Shown piece by piece: positions 11,011 through 19,198 of a stretch of 19,607 bases of DNA (positions are counted from its first letter, which is position 1; every line of letters begins with the position of its first letter). The notes below the pieces were generated by a model that did no database searches, was not told the DNA's origin, and saw only the letters and a program-made list of their open reading frames with translations. The translations under genes and the position numbers were made by a program. Location: assembly GCF_029023785.1 (NCBI RefSeq), contig NZ_CP118955.1:2510001-2529607 (forward strand), in the 5' to 3' direction. The stretch is from Enterococcus faecium (GTDB lineage Bacteria; Bacillota; Bacilli; Lactobacillales; Enterococcaceae).

Positions 11011-11764
11011 GACTTACCACTTCCTTTGCCAATGCTTGGTAGACTTCAGCTCCTCGAGAACGTGGATCGTAGTCGATGATCGGTTTTCCATGACTAGGTG
11101 CTTCTGATAAACGAATATTTCTTGGAATGATCGTTTCGTAAACTTTTTCGCGGAAGTATTTACGTACTTCTTCTACGACTTCATTTCCCAGATTTGTTCG
11201 TGCATCATACATTGTCAGTAAGACTCCCTCGATCTCTAATTCTGGATTAAAGTGTTTTTGGACTAAACGAACCGTATTCAGTAATTGGCTTAATCCTTCC
11301 AATGCGTAATACTCACACTGAACAGGTATCAAAATCGAATCACTTGCTGTAAATGAATTGATTGTCAGATGGCCAAGAGAAGGCGGGCAATCGATCAAAA
11401 TATAATCATACTGACTGCTTACTTCTGCTAAAGATCCTTTTAATCTTGATTCTCTTGCCATCATTGACGTCAATTCGATCTCTGCTCCTGCTAATTGGAG
11501 AGTCGCAGGCACAATACTCAAATTTTCGTGTTCAGTGATCAAAGTTGCCTCATCAATTGGCAATTCATTGACTAGAACATCATAGATGTCTCTTGTCACA
11601 TCAGGTTTTCTGATCCCGACACCACTGGTAGCATTTCCTTGTGCATCCATATCCACTAGCAATACTTTTTTGCCAAGGCTAGCAAGACAAGCACCTAGAT
11701 TCACCGTCGTCGTTGTTTTGCCGACGCCACCTTTTTGGTTCGCAACAGATATTATTTGTGCCAT
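10997..11764 (-). CDS. parA: Chromosome-partitioning ATPase ParA (Soj)
   Basis: This deviant-Walker ATPase dimerises on DNA with ATP and is turned over by ParB. In Firmicutes it also modulates DnaA. It has 255 residues. The Walker A variant is KGGVGKTT (11-18), with the signature lysine K11. VDMDAQGNAT is at about 37-46 and the Walker B-like segment DYILIDCPPSLG at about 120-131. Length and layout are those of a chromosomal Soj, lacking the N-terminal helix-turn-helix of type Ia plasmid ParA proteins. AGGAGG sits 7 nt before the ATG and overlaps the end of rsmG, so the rsmG-parA-parB series reads as one operon. Confidence 0.97.
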   Translation of the reverse strand: MAQIISVANQKGGVGKTTTTVNLGACLASLGKKVLLVDMDAQGNATSGVGIRKPDVTRDIYDVLVNELPIDEATLITEHENLSIVPATLQLAGAEIELTSMMARESRLKGSLAEVSSQYDYILIDCPPSLGHLTINSFTASDSILIPVQCEYYALEGLSQLLNTVRLVQKHFNPELEIEGVLLTMYDARTNLGNEVVEEVRKYFREKVYETIIPRNIRLSEAPSHGKPIIDYDPRSRGAEVYQALAKEVVSREEK

Positions 11765-11775
11765 CTCTTCTCCTC

Positions 11776-12489
11776 CTATTTGATTGGCTGCTTATTAGGC
11801 AGTCCGGGCTTTCTTGGGTATTTCTTTGGGGTTGGTTTCTTTTTTTGAATAACGATGATATGCCGTTGATCAGAGACATTCGGCAAGGTAACCGCCTCTT
11901 CTTTGAGGAATTTACCACCTAATAAAGCAATCGCTTGTTTTGCTTCTGTCAATTCCTCTTCACTTTTTGCTGCTTTCAATGCATAAAAATAGCCTTCTTG
12001 TTTAGCCAAGGGCAAACACAATTCCGCTAACACATTCAAACGAGCAACCGCACGAGCAGTGACAAGGTCAAATGATGCACGAAAGTGAGGATTTTGCCCA
12101 AATGTTTCTGCCCGGTCATGATATAAGGAAGCATCGATTCCTAATAATCGGGTTAACTCAGATAAGAAGGTTATTCGTTTATTCAGAGAATCAACGATCG
12201 TTATCTGCAGTTCTGGAAAGGCAATTTTTAAAGGTATGCTAGGAAACCCTGCCCCCGAACCAACATCGCATAAAGATAAAGGTTGCGTAAAGTCTACTTC
12301 AAATGCTAATGTAAGTGAATCGTAAAAATGCTTCAGATATACGTCTTTTTCATCCGTAATAGCTGTAAGGTTCATCTTTTCGTTCCATTCGACTAATGTC
12401 CGATAATAAATAGCGAATTGATTCATTTGATGATCGGTAAGCTCTATCCCTTTTTCTGCCAAGGATTGGCGAAATTCTTCTGGTATCAT
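11776..12489 (-). CDS. rsmG: 16S rRNA (guanine-N7) methyltransferase RsmG (GidB)
   Basis: RsmG transfers a methyl group from S-adenosylmethionine to N7 of the guanine at E. coli position 527 of 16S rRNA, in the 530 loop. Loss of family members gives low-level streptomycin resistance. The protein has 237 residues. The Rossmann SAM-binding loop is [10 protein letters not shown] (75-84), TIVDSLNKR follows it, and the lysine-rich tail [13 protein letters not shown] is typical of Firmicute RsmG. The ATG at 12489 was chosen because AAAGGA lies six bases upstream. The in-frame ATG at 12504 would put that site inside the gene. A promoter (12540-12568) and a palindrome made of parS-like half sites (12505-12527) precede it, and parA follows after 11 bp. 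Confidence 0.96.
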   Translation of the reverse strand: MIPEEFRQSLAEKGIELTDHQMNQFAIYYRTLVEWNEKMNLTAITDEKDVYLKHFYDSLTLAFEVDFTQPLSLCDVGSGAGFPSIPLKIAFPELQITIVDSLNKRITFLSELTRLLGIDASLYHDRAETFGQNPHFRASFDLVTARAVARLNVLAELCLPLAKQEGYFYALKAAKSEEELTEAKQAIALLGGKFLKEEAVTLPNVSDQRHIIVIQKKKPTPKKYPRKPGLPNKQPIK

Positions 12490-12504
12490 AAATATTCCTT
12501 TCAT

Positions 12505-12527
12505 TGTGAAACAGCAATTGTTTCACA
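12505..12527. promoter_or_regulatory. Palindrome TGTGAAACA-N5-TGTTTCACA in the rsmG-parAB leader
   Basis: Two perfect 9-bp arms (12505-12513, 12519-12527) with spacer GCAAT. Each arm contains the 8-bp parS half-site, but in the everted order GTGAAACA...TGTTTCAC rather than TGTTTCAC-GTGAAACA. It sits between the predicted transcription start (~12533) and the rsmG ribosome-binding site, so it could be an operator or an mRNA hairpin. Confidence 0.6.
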
Positions 12528-12539
12528 GATTCTCTCCCT

Positions 12540-12568
12540 ACTTTAACGCAAAATCTCTAGACATGCAA
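12540..12568 (-). promoter_or_regulatory. Promoter of the rsmG-parA-parB operon
   Basis: On the minus strand, TTGCAT (12563-12568), a 17-bp spacer and TAAAGT (12540-12545). Both hexamers are moderate matches; spacing and position are right for the leader carrying the palindrome. Confidence 0.5.
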
Positions 12569-12653
12569 TCCTTCCATATGGATTCTTAAAAATTTGAAAA
12601 GTAAGAAAAGCCGATAGACTTTTTCTTTCTAGTATGACTCATAAAATATACAC

Positions 12654-12705
12654 AGAAGAGAGAACTAGCTTTGAGCAATTTCTGCAAAAACTAGTTCTCT
12701 CTTCT
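12654..12705 (-). terminator. Stem-loop after mnmG
   Basis: A perfect 15-bp stem, AGAAGAGAGAACTAG/CTAGTTCTCTCTTCT, with a 22-nt loop lies 15 bp after the mnmG stop. The T-run is poor on the minus strand, so termination strength is uncertain. It separates mnmEG from the rsmG operon. Confidence 0.65.
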
Positions 12706-12720
12706 ATTTATTATTACGTA

Positions 12721-14622
12721 TTACGCTGGTTCACTGACTTTCGCAATCTTCCCTTGTTCGATATAGACCATTAGGATACTTAGGTCTGCAGGGTTTACGC
12801 CACTGATTCGGCTAGCTTGGGCAATTGTTTCTGGTTGGATTTTCTGCAATTTTTGTTTTGCTTCTGTTGCTAATCCGTTGATTGCTGCGTAGTCGATGTT
12901 TTCTGGAATCTTTTTCGCTTCCATGCGTTTTAATTTTTCTACTTTTTCCATGGCTTTTTTGATGTAGCCTTCATATTTGATTTGGATTTCTACTTGTTCG
13001 ATTTCTTTTCGTGTCAATTCTTCATTTTCTGGAATAAACCGTAGAAGTTCTGCATAAGTAATCTCAGGACGTCTTAAAAAGTCGCTTGCTAGTACACCAT
13101 CTTTTAATGGTGCCGCATTAATCGTTGCTAAAAAGTCTTGGACTTCTTCTGTTGGTTTGATTCGTACATTCATCAAACGTTTGATTTCTTGTTCAACTGC
13201 TTCTTTTTTCTTCAAATAATTCTTGTATTGATCTTCTTTTACTAAGCCTACACGGTGACCCATTTCTGTTAATCGCAAATCTGCATTATCATGACGTAAA
13301 AGCAGACGGTATTCAGCACGTGAAGTCAGCAAACGATAAGGTTCGTTCGTTCCTTTTGTTACCAAATCATCGATCATGACACCGATGTAACCGTCACTTC
13401 GTTTGATCACTAAAGGTTCTTTTCCCTGAACTTTCAAAGCTGCATTGATACCGGCAATCAGCCCTTGTCCAGCCGCTTCTTCATAACCGCTTGTACCATT
13501 TGTTTGTCCAGCTGTATAAAGATTTTCAACGACTTTAGTTTCTAATGTCGGACGGAGCTGGTGTGGCTCTACTACGTCATATTCGATAGCATATCCTGTA
13601 CGCATCATTTCTACTTTTTCTAATCCAGCAATAGAATGAAGCATGTTGACTTGAACATCCTCTGGTAAAGAAGTAGATAAACCTTGAACATAGACTTCTT
13701 CCGTATTTAAGCCTTCTGGTTCCAAAAATAATTGATGACGTGGTTTGTCTGCAAAACGCACGATCTTATCTTCGATGGATGGACAATAGCGAGCGCCTAC
13801 CCCTTCAACGATCCCTGTAAACATTGGGGCACGATGTAAGTTGTCTCGAATAATTTGGTGAGTCGTCTCACCTGTATAGGTCAGCCAGCAAGATTCCTGA
13901 TCTAGTTTATAGGCACTATCTGGTGTGCTGAAGCTAAAATGATTCGGCTCTTTGTCACCAGGCTGCTCTTCTGTAACAGAATAGTCGATCGTACTTGATT
14001 TTACTCGAGGCGGTGTTCCTGTTTTGAACCGTTCGATAGCAAAGCCAAGTTCTTTTAGATGATTCGCTAGTCCAATAGAAGGTTGAGAGTTATTCGGACC
14101 TGATGAATATTTCAATTCACCGATAATGATTTCTCCGCGAAGTGCTGTTCCGGCTGTAATAACAACTGCTTTGGCCCGGTAGCTCGCTCCTGTGGACGTC
14201 ACTACTCCATGACAAACACCATCTTCGACGATCAGTTCTTCGACGATTCCTTGTCTTAGCGTCAAATTTGGTTCTTTTTCGATCGTATGTTTCATTTCTG
14301 TTGAATAAGCATGTTTGTCTGCTTGTGCTCGCAATGCTCGGACAGCTGGGCCTTTTCCTGTGTTCAACATACGCATTTGGATATAGGTTTTATCGATATT
14401 CTTACCCATTTCTCCGCCTAACGCATCGATTTCTCGAACGACAACGCCTTTAGCTGGTCCGCCTACAGAAGGATTACATGGCATGAATGCTACCATGTCC
14501 AAATTTATTGTCAGTAATAATGTTTTTGATCCCATACGTGCAGCAGCAAGTGCAGCTTCTGAACCGGCGTGTCCTGCGCCAACAACGATCACGTCATACG
14601 CATCTGCTTCATAATGTTCCAA
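12721..14622 (-). CDS. mnmG: tRNA uridine-5-carboxymethylaminomethyl modification enzyme MnmG (GidA)
   Basis: This FAD-dependent partner of MnmE uses a folate one-carbon unit to build the cmnm5 group at wobble U34 of certain tRNAs, giving accurate reading of purine-ending codons. It has 633 residues, normal for the family. The FAD-binding dinucleotide motif is GAGHAG (15-20). The family segment [11 protein letters not shown] includes an active-site cysteine, and [16 protein letters not shown] and [12 protein letters not shown] follow. A helical C-terminal MnmE-binding region ends the protein. The start is TTG at 14622: no ATG is available at the right place, AGGAGG lies 9 nt upstream, and the length agrees with family members. 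It is 16 bp behind mnmE, so the two partners are co-transcribed. Confidence 0.97.
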   Translation of the reverse strand: MEHYEADAYDVIVVGAGHAGSEAALAAARMGSKTLLLTINLDMVAFMPCNPSVGGPAKGVVVREIDALGGEMGKNIDKTYIQMRMLNTGKGPAVRALRAQADKHAYSTEMKHTIEKEPNLTLRQGIVEELIVEDGVCHGVVTSTGASYRAKAVVITAGTALRGEIIIGELKYSSGPNNSQPSIGLANHLKELGFAIERFKTGTPPRVKSSTIDYSVTEEQPGDKEPNHFSFSTPDSAYKLDQESCWLTYTGETTHQIIRDNLHRAPMFTGIVEGVGARYCPSIEDKIVRFADKPRHQLFLEPEGLNTEEVYVQGLSTSLPEDVQVNMLHSIAGLEKVEMMRTGYAIEYDVVEPHQLRPTLETKVVENLYTAGQTNGTSGYEEAAGQGLIAGINAALKVQGKEPLVIKRSDGYIGVMIDDLVTKGTNEPYRLLTSRAEYRLLLRHDNADLRLTEMGHRVGLVKEDQYKNYLKKKEAVEQEIKRLMNVRIKPTEEVQDFLATINAAPLKDGVLASDFLRRPEITYAELLRFIPENEELTRKEIEQVEIQIKYEGYIKKAMEKVEKLKRMEAKKIPENIDYAAINGLATEAKQKLQKIQPETIAQASRISGVNPADLSILMVYIEQGKIAKVSEPA

Positions 14623-14638
14623 TCGTTTGTTCCTCCTT

Positions 14639-16036
14639 TTATTTTCCTAAACAAAATTGACTGAATAATTGAGTGATTAGCTCATCTTGTACACTGTCGC
14701 CGACAACTTCTCCTAGATAGTCCCAGCAACGCGTCATATCTATTTGAACGAGATCCACAGGCATTCCTGAATCAATACCTGCAATGACTTCTTCAAGTGA
14801 GAGGGAAGCTTTTTCTAACAACGCGATATGGCGGGTATTAGAAACATAAGTAGCGTCTCTTTCTCCTGTTTCTCCGCTGAAGAATAAATCAGAAATAGCT
14901 GATTCCAAACGATCTAGTCCGTCGTTTTTAGCTACGGAAATTGAAAAAACTGGTTCATTTTCGATCAATTTCTTCAATTTTTCTTGTTCCAGCTGTGCTG
15001 GCAAATCTGTTTTATTTAGAAGAATGATCCGTTTCAATCCACTTGTCGCTTCCAATAATTGTTCATCTTCTGCTGTCAGTGGTTCGCTTTGGTTTAGAAC
15101 AAGTAAGATCAAGTCTGCTTCTGCTAATGCTTTTCGGCTTCTTTCGACCCCGATCCGTTCCACCACATCTTCTGTTTCCCGAATTCCAGCTGTATCGATT
15201 AGCTTGAGCGGTACCCCCCGAACATTGACATACTCTTCGATTACATCTCGAGTCGTTCCTGCAATATCCGTAACGATTGCTTTTTCTTCTCTTAACAAAT
15301 GGTTTAACAAACTTGATTTGCCGACATTTGGCCGGCCGATGATTGCCGTACTTAACCCTTCCCGCAGAACCTTCCCTTGCTTGGATGTAGCAAGTAGCGC
15401 TTGGATTCTTTGTTGGATCATCTGCGCTTTTTCAAGCAATAACTTCGTAGTCAATTCTTCGACATCATCATATTCTGGATAATCAATATTTACTTCTACT
15501 TGTGCTAATGTCTCTAAAATCTCTTGTCTCAATGAGCGGATCAAAGCAGACAGATTGCCGTCTAACTGATTAAGAGCTAGTCCCATTGCTTTGTCTGTTT
15601 TTGCCCGAATCAAATCCATCACAGCTTCTGCCTGTGAAAGGTCAACACGACCATTCAAGAATGCTCGTTTTGTGAATTCACCTGGCTCAGCTAATCTTGC
15701 ACCTTCTCTTAACAATAGCTGCAAAATTTGATTGACTACAACGATCCCACCGTGACAATTGATTTCTACTACATCTTCCCGCGTAAATGTCTTTGGTGCT
15801 CTCATCACGGAGACCATGACTTCATCGACAAGCTGATTGCTCTTGGGATCAACGATATGTCCATAATGGATCGTATGACTTGGTACTTCTGATAATCGTT
15901 TGTTTCCAGATTGATAAACTTTATCTGCTAGTTGCACAGCTTGATCGCCACTTAAACGAACGATACTGATTGCACCTTCTCCAGGTGGGGTAGAAATTGC
16001 CGCAATCGTATCAAATTCTAAAGTAATTTCAGCCAT
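14639..16036 (-). CDS. mnmE: tRNA modification GTPase MnmE (TrmE)
   Basis: This GTPase works with MnmG to modify wobble U34. It has 465 residues. The N-terminal folate-binding domain spans 1-120 and the helical domain takes up most of the rest. The inserted G domain (about 228-380) has GRPNVGKS (234-241), DIAGTTRD (257-264), DTAG and NKTD. The protein ends in FCLGK, the family's CxGK motif with C462. The start is ATG 16036 after AAAGGAAGTG. The frame stays open upstream to a GTG at 16117, but that stretch is a terminator-like hairpin, and the family opening is [13 protein letters not shown]. Its promoter is at 16152-16180 and the leader hairpin at 16066-16120 may control it. Confidence 0.97.
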   Translation of the reverse strand: MAEITLEFDTIAAISTPPGEGAISIVRLSGDQAVQLADKVYQSGNKRLSEVPSHTIHYGHIVDPKSNQLVDEVMVSVMRAPKTFTREDVVEINCHGGIVVVNQILQLLLREGARLAEPGEFTKRAFLNGRVDLSQAEAVMDLIRAKTDKAMGLALNQLDGNLSALIRSLRQEILETLAQVEVNIDYPEYDDVEELTTKLLLEKAQMIQQRIQALLATSKQGKVLREGLSTAIIGRPNVGKSSLLNHLLREEKAIVTDIAGTTRDVIEEYVNVRGVPLKLIDTAGIRETEDVVERIGVERSRKALAEADLILLVLNQSEPLTAEDEQLLEATSGLKRIILLNKTDLPAQLEQEKLKKLIENEPVFSISVAKNDGLDRLESAISDLFFSGETGERDATYVSNTRHIALLEKASLSLEEVIAGIDSGMPVDLVQIDMTRCWDYLGEVVGDSVQDELITQLFSQFCLGK

Positions 16037-16065
16037 TTTTTCACTTCCTTTTTCATTTTGCGCAC

Positions 16066-16120
16066 AAAAAAAGTGCCCACTCCACCCTTTATGCACAATA
16101 AACGGTGAACTTCGCACTTT
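16066..16120 (-). terminator. Intrinsic-terminator-like hairpin in the mnmE leader (possible attenuator)
   Basis: Read on the minus strand, AAAGTGC (16114-16120) pairs with GCACTTT (16070-16076). TTCACC (16104-16109) pairs with GGTGGA, and TTTAT with ATAAA around a TGTGC loop. The two outer stems flank a 4-by-4 internal loop, GAAG/GTGG. Seven T follow (16066-16072). It lies between the mnmE promoter and its ribosome-binding site, so a fraction of transcripts should stop before mnmE unless it is antagonised. Confidence 0.72.
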
Positions 16121-16151
16121 GACTGCTTGTTCTTGATTAAATTCTGGTCAT

Positions 16152-16180
16152 AGATTATCACACTTGCTATAAGGAATCAA
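16152..16180 (-). promoter_or_regulatory. mnmE-mnmG promoter
   Basis: On the minus strand, TTGATT (16175-16180), a 17-bp spacer and TAATCT (16152-16157), about 116 bp before the mnmE start and some 25 nt before the leader hairpin. The 155 bp between it and the plus-strand gene show nothing else firm. Confidence 0.68.
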
Positions 16181-16379
16181 GTGTTTAAAACAATTAGATG
16201 AAGTTGAGCCTGTTCTGCTTCCATTACCTTATATTTAATTGTCCTTGGATGTCTCTTTGCGTTCTTTGGTTTATTCGAAGAGAAGATACTGTATAAACAA
16301 GGCTTTATCTTTCTTAAAAAAAACGGTACACTAAATGGTAGCGCTATCTAAACTATACACTTTTGAAAGGAGAAAATAT

Positions 16380-16718
16380 GTGAGCCCGTTCAGATCTGCT
16401 GCATTGGAAGAAGAAAGTGACCCTCGGATCAACGATGTCGTTTTATCTACAGGGAATATCAACCAGAAATATATCGTCCGCGATATCGTTTTTGTTGTGG
16501 AATGCTTAGAAGCTGATTTGTTTGACCCATCTTTTCCCAAAGATGACCTTTTCTTAACAACGAAGAGGAAATTAAAGACGAAGGTACTTGAATATGGTGC
16601 GAATGCAGTAATCAACTGTCATTTTGAGTATCAGCAAAAAAAACGCGACGGAAAGTATTTTCTGGAACTTTTTGCTTATGGAACAGTGATCCAATTTATC
16701 CAAACAACGATTGGTTAA
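16380..16718 (+). CDS. Small protein, possible YbjQ/DUF74-type fold
   Basis: This is a 112-residue cytoplasmic protein with no signal peptide or membrane segment. After a charged opening (SPFRSAALEEESDPRINDV), the segment VVLSTGNINQKYIVRDIVFVV and the later GANAVINCHFEYQQ and LELFAYGTVIQF resemble the strand pattern and GANAV...AYGTAV motif of YbjQ (DUF74) proteins, small oligomeric proteins of unsettled function. The similarity is by eye and distant. AAGGAG (16367-16372) points to GTG 16380 (7-nt spacing). An ATG two bases earlier (16378) reads straight into TGA, and the in-frame ATG at 16335 has no ribosome-binding site. It is the only plus-strand gene in the mnmE-rpmH block, ends at a bidirectional terminator, and lacks a clear promoter. 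Confidence 0.72.
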   Translation: MSPFRSAALEEESDPRINDVVLSTGNINQKYIVRDIVFVVECLEADLFDPSFPKDDLFLTTKRKLKTKVLEYGANAVINCHFEYQQKKRDGKYFLELFAYGTVIQFIQTTIG

Positions 16719-16728
16719 ATGAAACAGA

Positions 16729-16774
16729 CAAAAAAAGCGGATCAAAACTGAAGACAGTTTCGATCCGCTTTTTT
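16729..16774. terminator. Bidirectional intrinsic terminator between convergent genes
   Basis: AGCGGATC/GATCCGCT (16736-16743 with 16762-16769) plus AAACTG/CAGTTT and an AAGA loop, flanked by an A-run on the left and a T-run on the right. It serves the small plus-strand gene and the leftward jag transcript. Confidence 0.92.
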
Positions 16775-16885
16775 CTATCAAAGTTAGTGACTACTTCATC
16801 GTATACTCTGATAAGAATGATTTCTAGTAAAATATACTTGGTTTGAAAAACTTTGTCAACGTGATTTATTCAAAAAGTAATGGAA

Positions 16886-17644
16886 TCAATAATATTTTTT
16901 AGCAGGTTCTACTACTAAATAACGATAAGGTTCCTCACCTTCCGAATGTGTTTTTACATGTTCATCTTTGCTTAATGCAGCATGGATTTGTTTACGTTCA
17001 AATGCAGGCATTGGTTCTAAGAAAACAGGCTGCCCTGTCCGTTTTACTTTTTCAGCCGTGCGATCAGCTAAACGCTGAATGATCTCTTGGCGCTTTTCAC
17101 GGTAATTGCCTACATTGACTACTACAGACAGCTTATTTCTTGCTAAACGATGGATGAAGACTTGTGCCAGATATTGCAATGCATTCAGTGTTTTTCCATG
17201 TTTCCCAATCAGTATGCCTTGCTTTTGTGTTTCTAAATGGAAAACAACCATATTATTTGATTCTCTTTCCATTTTGACAAGAGCTGGAGCATCAAGCTGT
17301 TTTGAAATTTCAGTAAGATAAACTGCCAATTCCGTTAAAGCTGCTTCATCACCTAGCTCACTTACTTCTTCTGTTTTTTCTTCAAGAATCGTTTCGTTGA
17401 CTACCTCGATCTCAGCTGTTGGTTCTTCTTCCAAAATTTCTTCTACAGTCTGTTCTACTGTTTCAGAAACTTTTTCGCTGATACTTGGCTGGATCGAAAG
17501 CCGTGCATTCTTTCGACCCATTCCTAGGAAACCTTTTTTTCCTTCTTCCAGTATTTCGATTTCGACTTGGTCTTTGGCCAAACCCAAATCAGCCAGACCT
17601 AGTTGGACAGCTTCGTCTATTGTTGCAGCTTCATAAATCGGCAT
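16886..17644 (-). CDS. jag: RNA-binding protein Jag (KhpB/EloR)
   Basis: This KH/R3H RNA-binding protein partners KhpA and influences cell elongation and division in streptococci and relatives, where it is called EloR. It has 252 residues. The Jag-N domain spans 1-50 (MPIYEAATIDEAVQLG, GKKGFLGMGRKNA). An acidic Glu-rich linker spans about 55-105. The KH domain has GKHG (147-150), and the C-terminal R3H domain has R217 and H221 in RKQIH. The start at 17644 is 8 nt after GGGGAGG; an ATG two codons earlier is too close to that site. It lies 17 bp after yidC, giving the conserved rnpA-yidC-jag series. In Jag proteins the linker carries a regulatory phosphothreonine in some species; I cannot point to one here. 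Confidence 0.96.
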   Translation of the reverse strand: MPIYEAATIDEAVQLGLADLGLAKDQVEIEILEEGKKGFLGMGRKNARLSIQPSISEKVSETVEQTVEEILEEEPTAEIEVVNETILEEKTEEVSELGDEAALTELAVYLTEISKQLDAPALVKMERESNNMVVFHLETQKQGILIGKHGKTLNALQYLAQVFIHRLARNKLSVVVNVGNYREKRQEIIQRLADRTAEKVKRTGQPVFLEPMPAFERKQIHAALSKDEHVKTHSEGEEPYRYLVVEPAKKYY

Positions 17645-17661
17645 TAGCATTACCTCCCCTA

Positions 17662-18480
17662 TTATTTCCGTTTTTTCTTAGGATTCATTGCTTTCTTAAG
17701 AGCACGTTCTCTTTCGCGGATTCTCCGTGCTTCTTCTTCACGCTCTTTTCGAATTTTGAAAGGGTTGTTGATCAGCAGCGTTTGTACAACTTGGAAGGCA
17801 TTGGAAACTACCCAGTATAATGAAAGACCGCTGGCTAAATTGACACCCATCACTAAAATCATTACAGGCATCACGAAATTCATGATCTTCATTGATGCAT
17901 TCGATTCAATTTGACTCATGCTAGATAAATACGTACTTGCAAAAGTAAAGATTGCTGCTAAAATCGGCAAAATAAATGTTGGATCCGCGTTCCCTAAGTT
18001 CAACCATAAGAAATGCCCTTGTTTCAACTCTGGTACACGTGAAATAGATTGCCATAACGCCATCAAGATTGGCATTTGTACTAATAAAGGAAGACAACCA
18101 GCATATGGATTGACGCCATTTTCTGCATATAAACGCTGCTGCTCTTCTCTTAACTTACTTTGTGTTTCCGGATCTCTTGAACTATATTGTTGCTGCAGTG
18201 CTTTTAATTTCGGTTGTAATTCTTGCGTTTTACGCATGCTCTTTGTTTGGAAATGCATCAACGGCAATAGGATCACGCGGATGATCAGTGTAAATAAAAT
18301 GATCCCTATCCCTGCATTACCAAATGACAACGCCTTGATCGCCTCAGCAAAGTAATAAACAATATAACGATCCCAAATTCCTGTACTCTGTGCGCTGACT
18401 TCCCCAGTTCCGCAACCGGATAAGACGATGACCAAACTAACGATACCGGCCATCAAAAGTAAACGTTTGTATTTCTTCAC
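17662..18480 (-). CDS. yidC: Membrane protein insertase YidC (OxaA/SpoIIIJ type)
   Basis: This insertase helps integrate membrane proteins, alone or with SecYEG. It has 272 residues. A lipoprotein signal with lipobox VLSGC (C23) starts the protein. Five hydrophobic segments lie at roughly 54-76, 123-147, 165-184, 195-215 and following, as in the short Gram-positive form. R68 in IIRVILLPL is the groove arginine of the family. The basic tail KKAMNPKKKRK may contact ribosomes. The start is GTG 18480, overlapping the rnpA stop as GTGA. Lactobacillales normally carry a second YidC elsewhere; this is the rnpA-linked one, usually called YidC1. A parS-like site lies inside the gene (18031-18046). Confidence 0.96.
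   Translation of the reverse strand: MKKYKRLLLMAGIVSLVIVLSGCGTGEVSAQSTGIWDRYIVYYFAEAIKALSFGNAGIGIILFTLIIRVILLPLMHFQTKSMRKTQELQPKLKALQQQYSSRDPETQSKLREEQQRLYAENGVNPYAGCLPLLVQMPILMALWQSISRVPELKQGHFLWLNLGNADPTFILPILAAIFTFASTYLSSMSQIESNASMKIMNFVMPVMILVMGVNLASGLSLYWVVSNAFQVVQTLLINNPFKIRKEREEEARRIRERERALKKAMNPKKKRK
18031..18046 (+). promoter_or_regulatory. Candidate parS (ParB-binding) site inside yidC
   Basis: TGGTACACGTGAAATA matches TGTTNCACGTGAAACA at all but two defined positions and keeps the CACGTGAAA core. It is about 1.5 kb from the DnaA-box cluster, a usual place for parS. Confidence 0.5.
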
Positions 18481-18833
18481 TTACTCTTTTCCTCTCTGTC
18501 GATTATTTTTGCAAGTTTTAAGACGTGGACTAAATTGGAGCGAACCTCATCATAAGTCAACCCCTTCACACTTGGTCTAGCAATCACAATAAAATCCAAC
18601 TCCGGATCAATTTCTTCTTTTATAGAATAAACTGCTGCTCGGATTTTTCGTTTGACTTCATTGCGGTTTACCGCGTTGCCGACCTTTTTTCCTACAGATA
18701 AACCAACTCGAAAATGAGGCTGTCCCGGTTTTTCCAAACGGTAAACGACGAATTTGCGGTTAGCAAAAGAATCTCCCGTATGGAACACGGCTTGAAACTC
18801 TCGTTCTTTTTTTACTCGATACGCTTTTCTCAT
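18477..18833 (-). CDS. rnpA: Ribonuclease P protein component
   Basis: This small basic subunit helps the RNase P ribozyme bind pre-tRNA and trim 5' leaders. It has 118 residues, the normal length. The conserved arginine-rich helix NRNEVKRKIR (56-65) is preceded by FRVGLSVGKKVGNAV, and the MRKAYRVKKEREFQ opening is typical. AAAGGAAAG precedes the ATG. It has its own extended -10 promoter in the gap behind the rpmH terminator, so it need not be transcribed with rpmH. It is coupled to yidC by a 4-bp GTGA overlap. Confidence 0.97.
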   Translation of the reverse strand: MRKAYRVKKEREFQAVFHTGDSFANRKFVVYRLEKPGQPHFRVGLSVGKKVGNAVNRNEVKRKIRAAVYSIKEEIDPELDFIVIARPSVKGLTYDEVRSNLVHVLKLAKIIDREEKSK

Positions 18834-18872
18834 TAGTTTTCTTTCCTTTTCTATCTCTCACTTACGCTCATA

Positions 18873-18881
18873 ATCATACCA
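18873..18881 (-). promoter_or_regulatory. rnpA promoter (extended -10)
   Basis: Minus strand TGGTATGAT: a TGn extension plus TATGAT. The -35 at 17 bp is poor (TGAAAG, 18896-18901). It lies about 40 bp before the rnpA start and after the rpmH terminator. Confidence 0.62.
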
Positions 18882-18923
18882 TAATTACGATTGTCCTTTC
18901 ATCATTTCCCTAAAAAAGAGTAT

Positions 18924-18949
18924 AAAAAAAACCACTGAAACCCCAGTGG
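18924..18949 (-). terminator. rpmH terminator
   Basis: Minus strand CCACTG/CAGTGG (18944-18949 with 18932-18937) and eight T (18924-18931), one base after the rpmH stop. The 6-bp stem is short, so partial readthrough into rnpA is plausible. Confidence 0.82.
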
Positions 18950-18950
18950 C

Positions 18951-19085
18951 CTAAGCTGAAAGAACTTTTCTTCCTTTGCGACGACGGCTAGCTAACACAC
19001 GACGTCCATTTTTAGTACTCATACGTTTACGGAATCCGTGAACTTTTTGACGTTTACGTTTATTTGGTTGGTATGTTCTTTTCAT
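18951..19085 (-). CDS. rpmH: 50S ribosomal protein L34
   Basis: This very basic 44-residue ribosomal protein of the large subunit starts [20 protein letters not shown] and ends [11 protein letters not shown]. Length and sequence match bacterial L34, and its position beside rnpA and the origin is conserved. GGAGGTGG lies upstream of the ATG at 19085. A strong promoter lies at 19141-19170 and a terminator follows its stop immediately. It diverges from the gene starting at the right edge. Confidence 0.98.
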   Translation of the reverse strand: MKRTYQPNKRKRQKVHGFRKRMSTKNGRRVLASRRRKGRKVLSA

Positions 19086-19140
19086 ATATTCCACCTCCAA
19101 AATGTTCTTATCTATTTTATAAACACAGACATACTTTGAT

Positions 19141-19170
19141 AGTATAACGACAAAGTAGTGATTTTGTCAA
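19141..19170 (-). promoter_or_regulatory. rpmH promoter
   Basis: On the minus strand, TTGACA (19165-19170), an 18-bp spacer and TATACT (19141-19146). A near-consensus strong promoter, start about 50 nt before rpmH. Confidence 0.88.
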
Positions 19171-19198
19171 TATAAAATAGAAGATCGATTGTTAAAAC

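Noticed and set aside
15024..15482. Plus-strand 152-codon frame
   Set aside because: Antisense shadow of the mnmE G domain; Ser/Thr-rich composition typical of such shadows.
17918..18355. Plus-strand 145-codon frame
   Set aside because: Antisense shadow of yidC without a ribosome-binding site.
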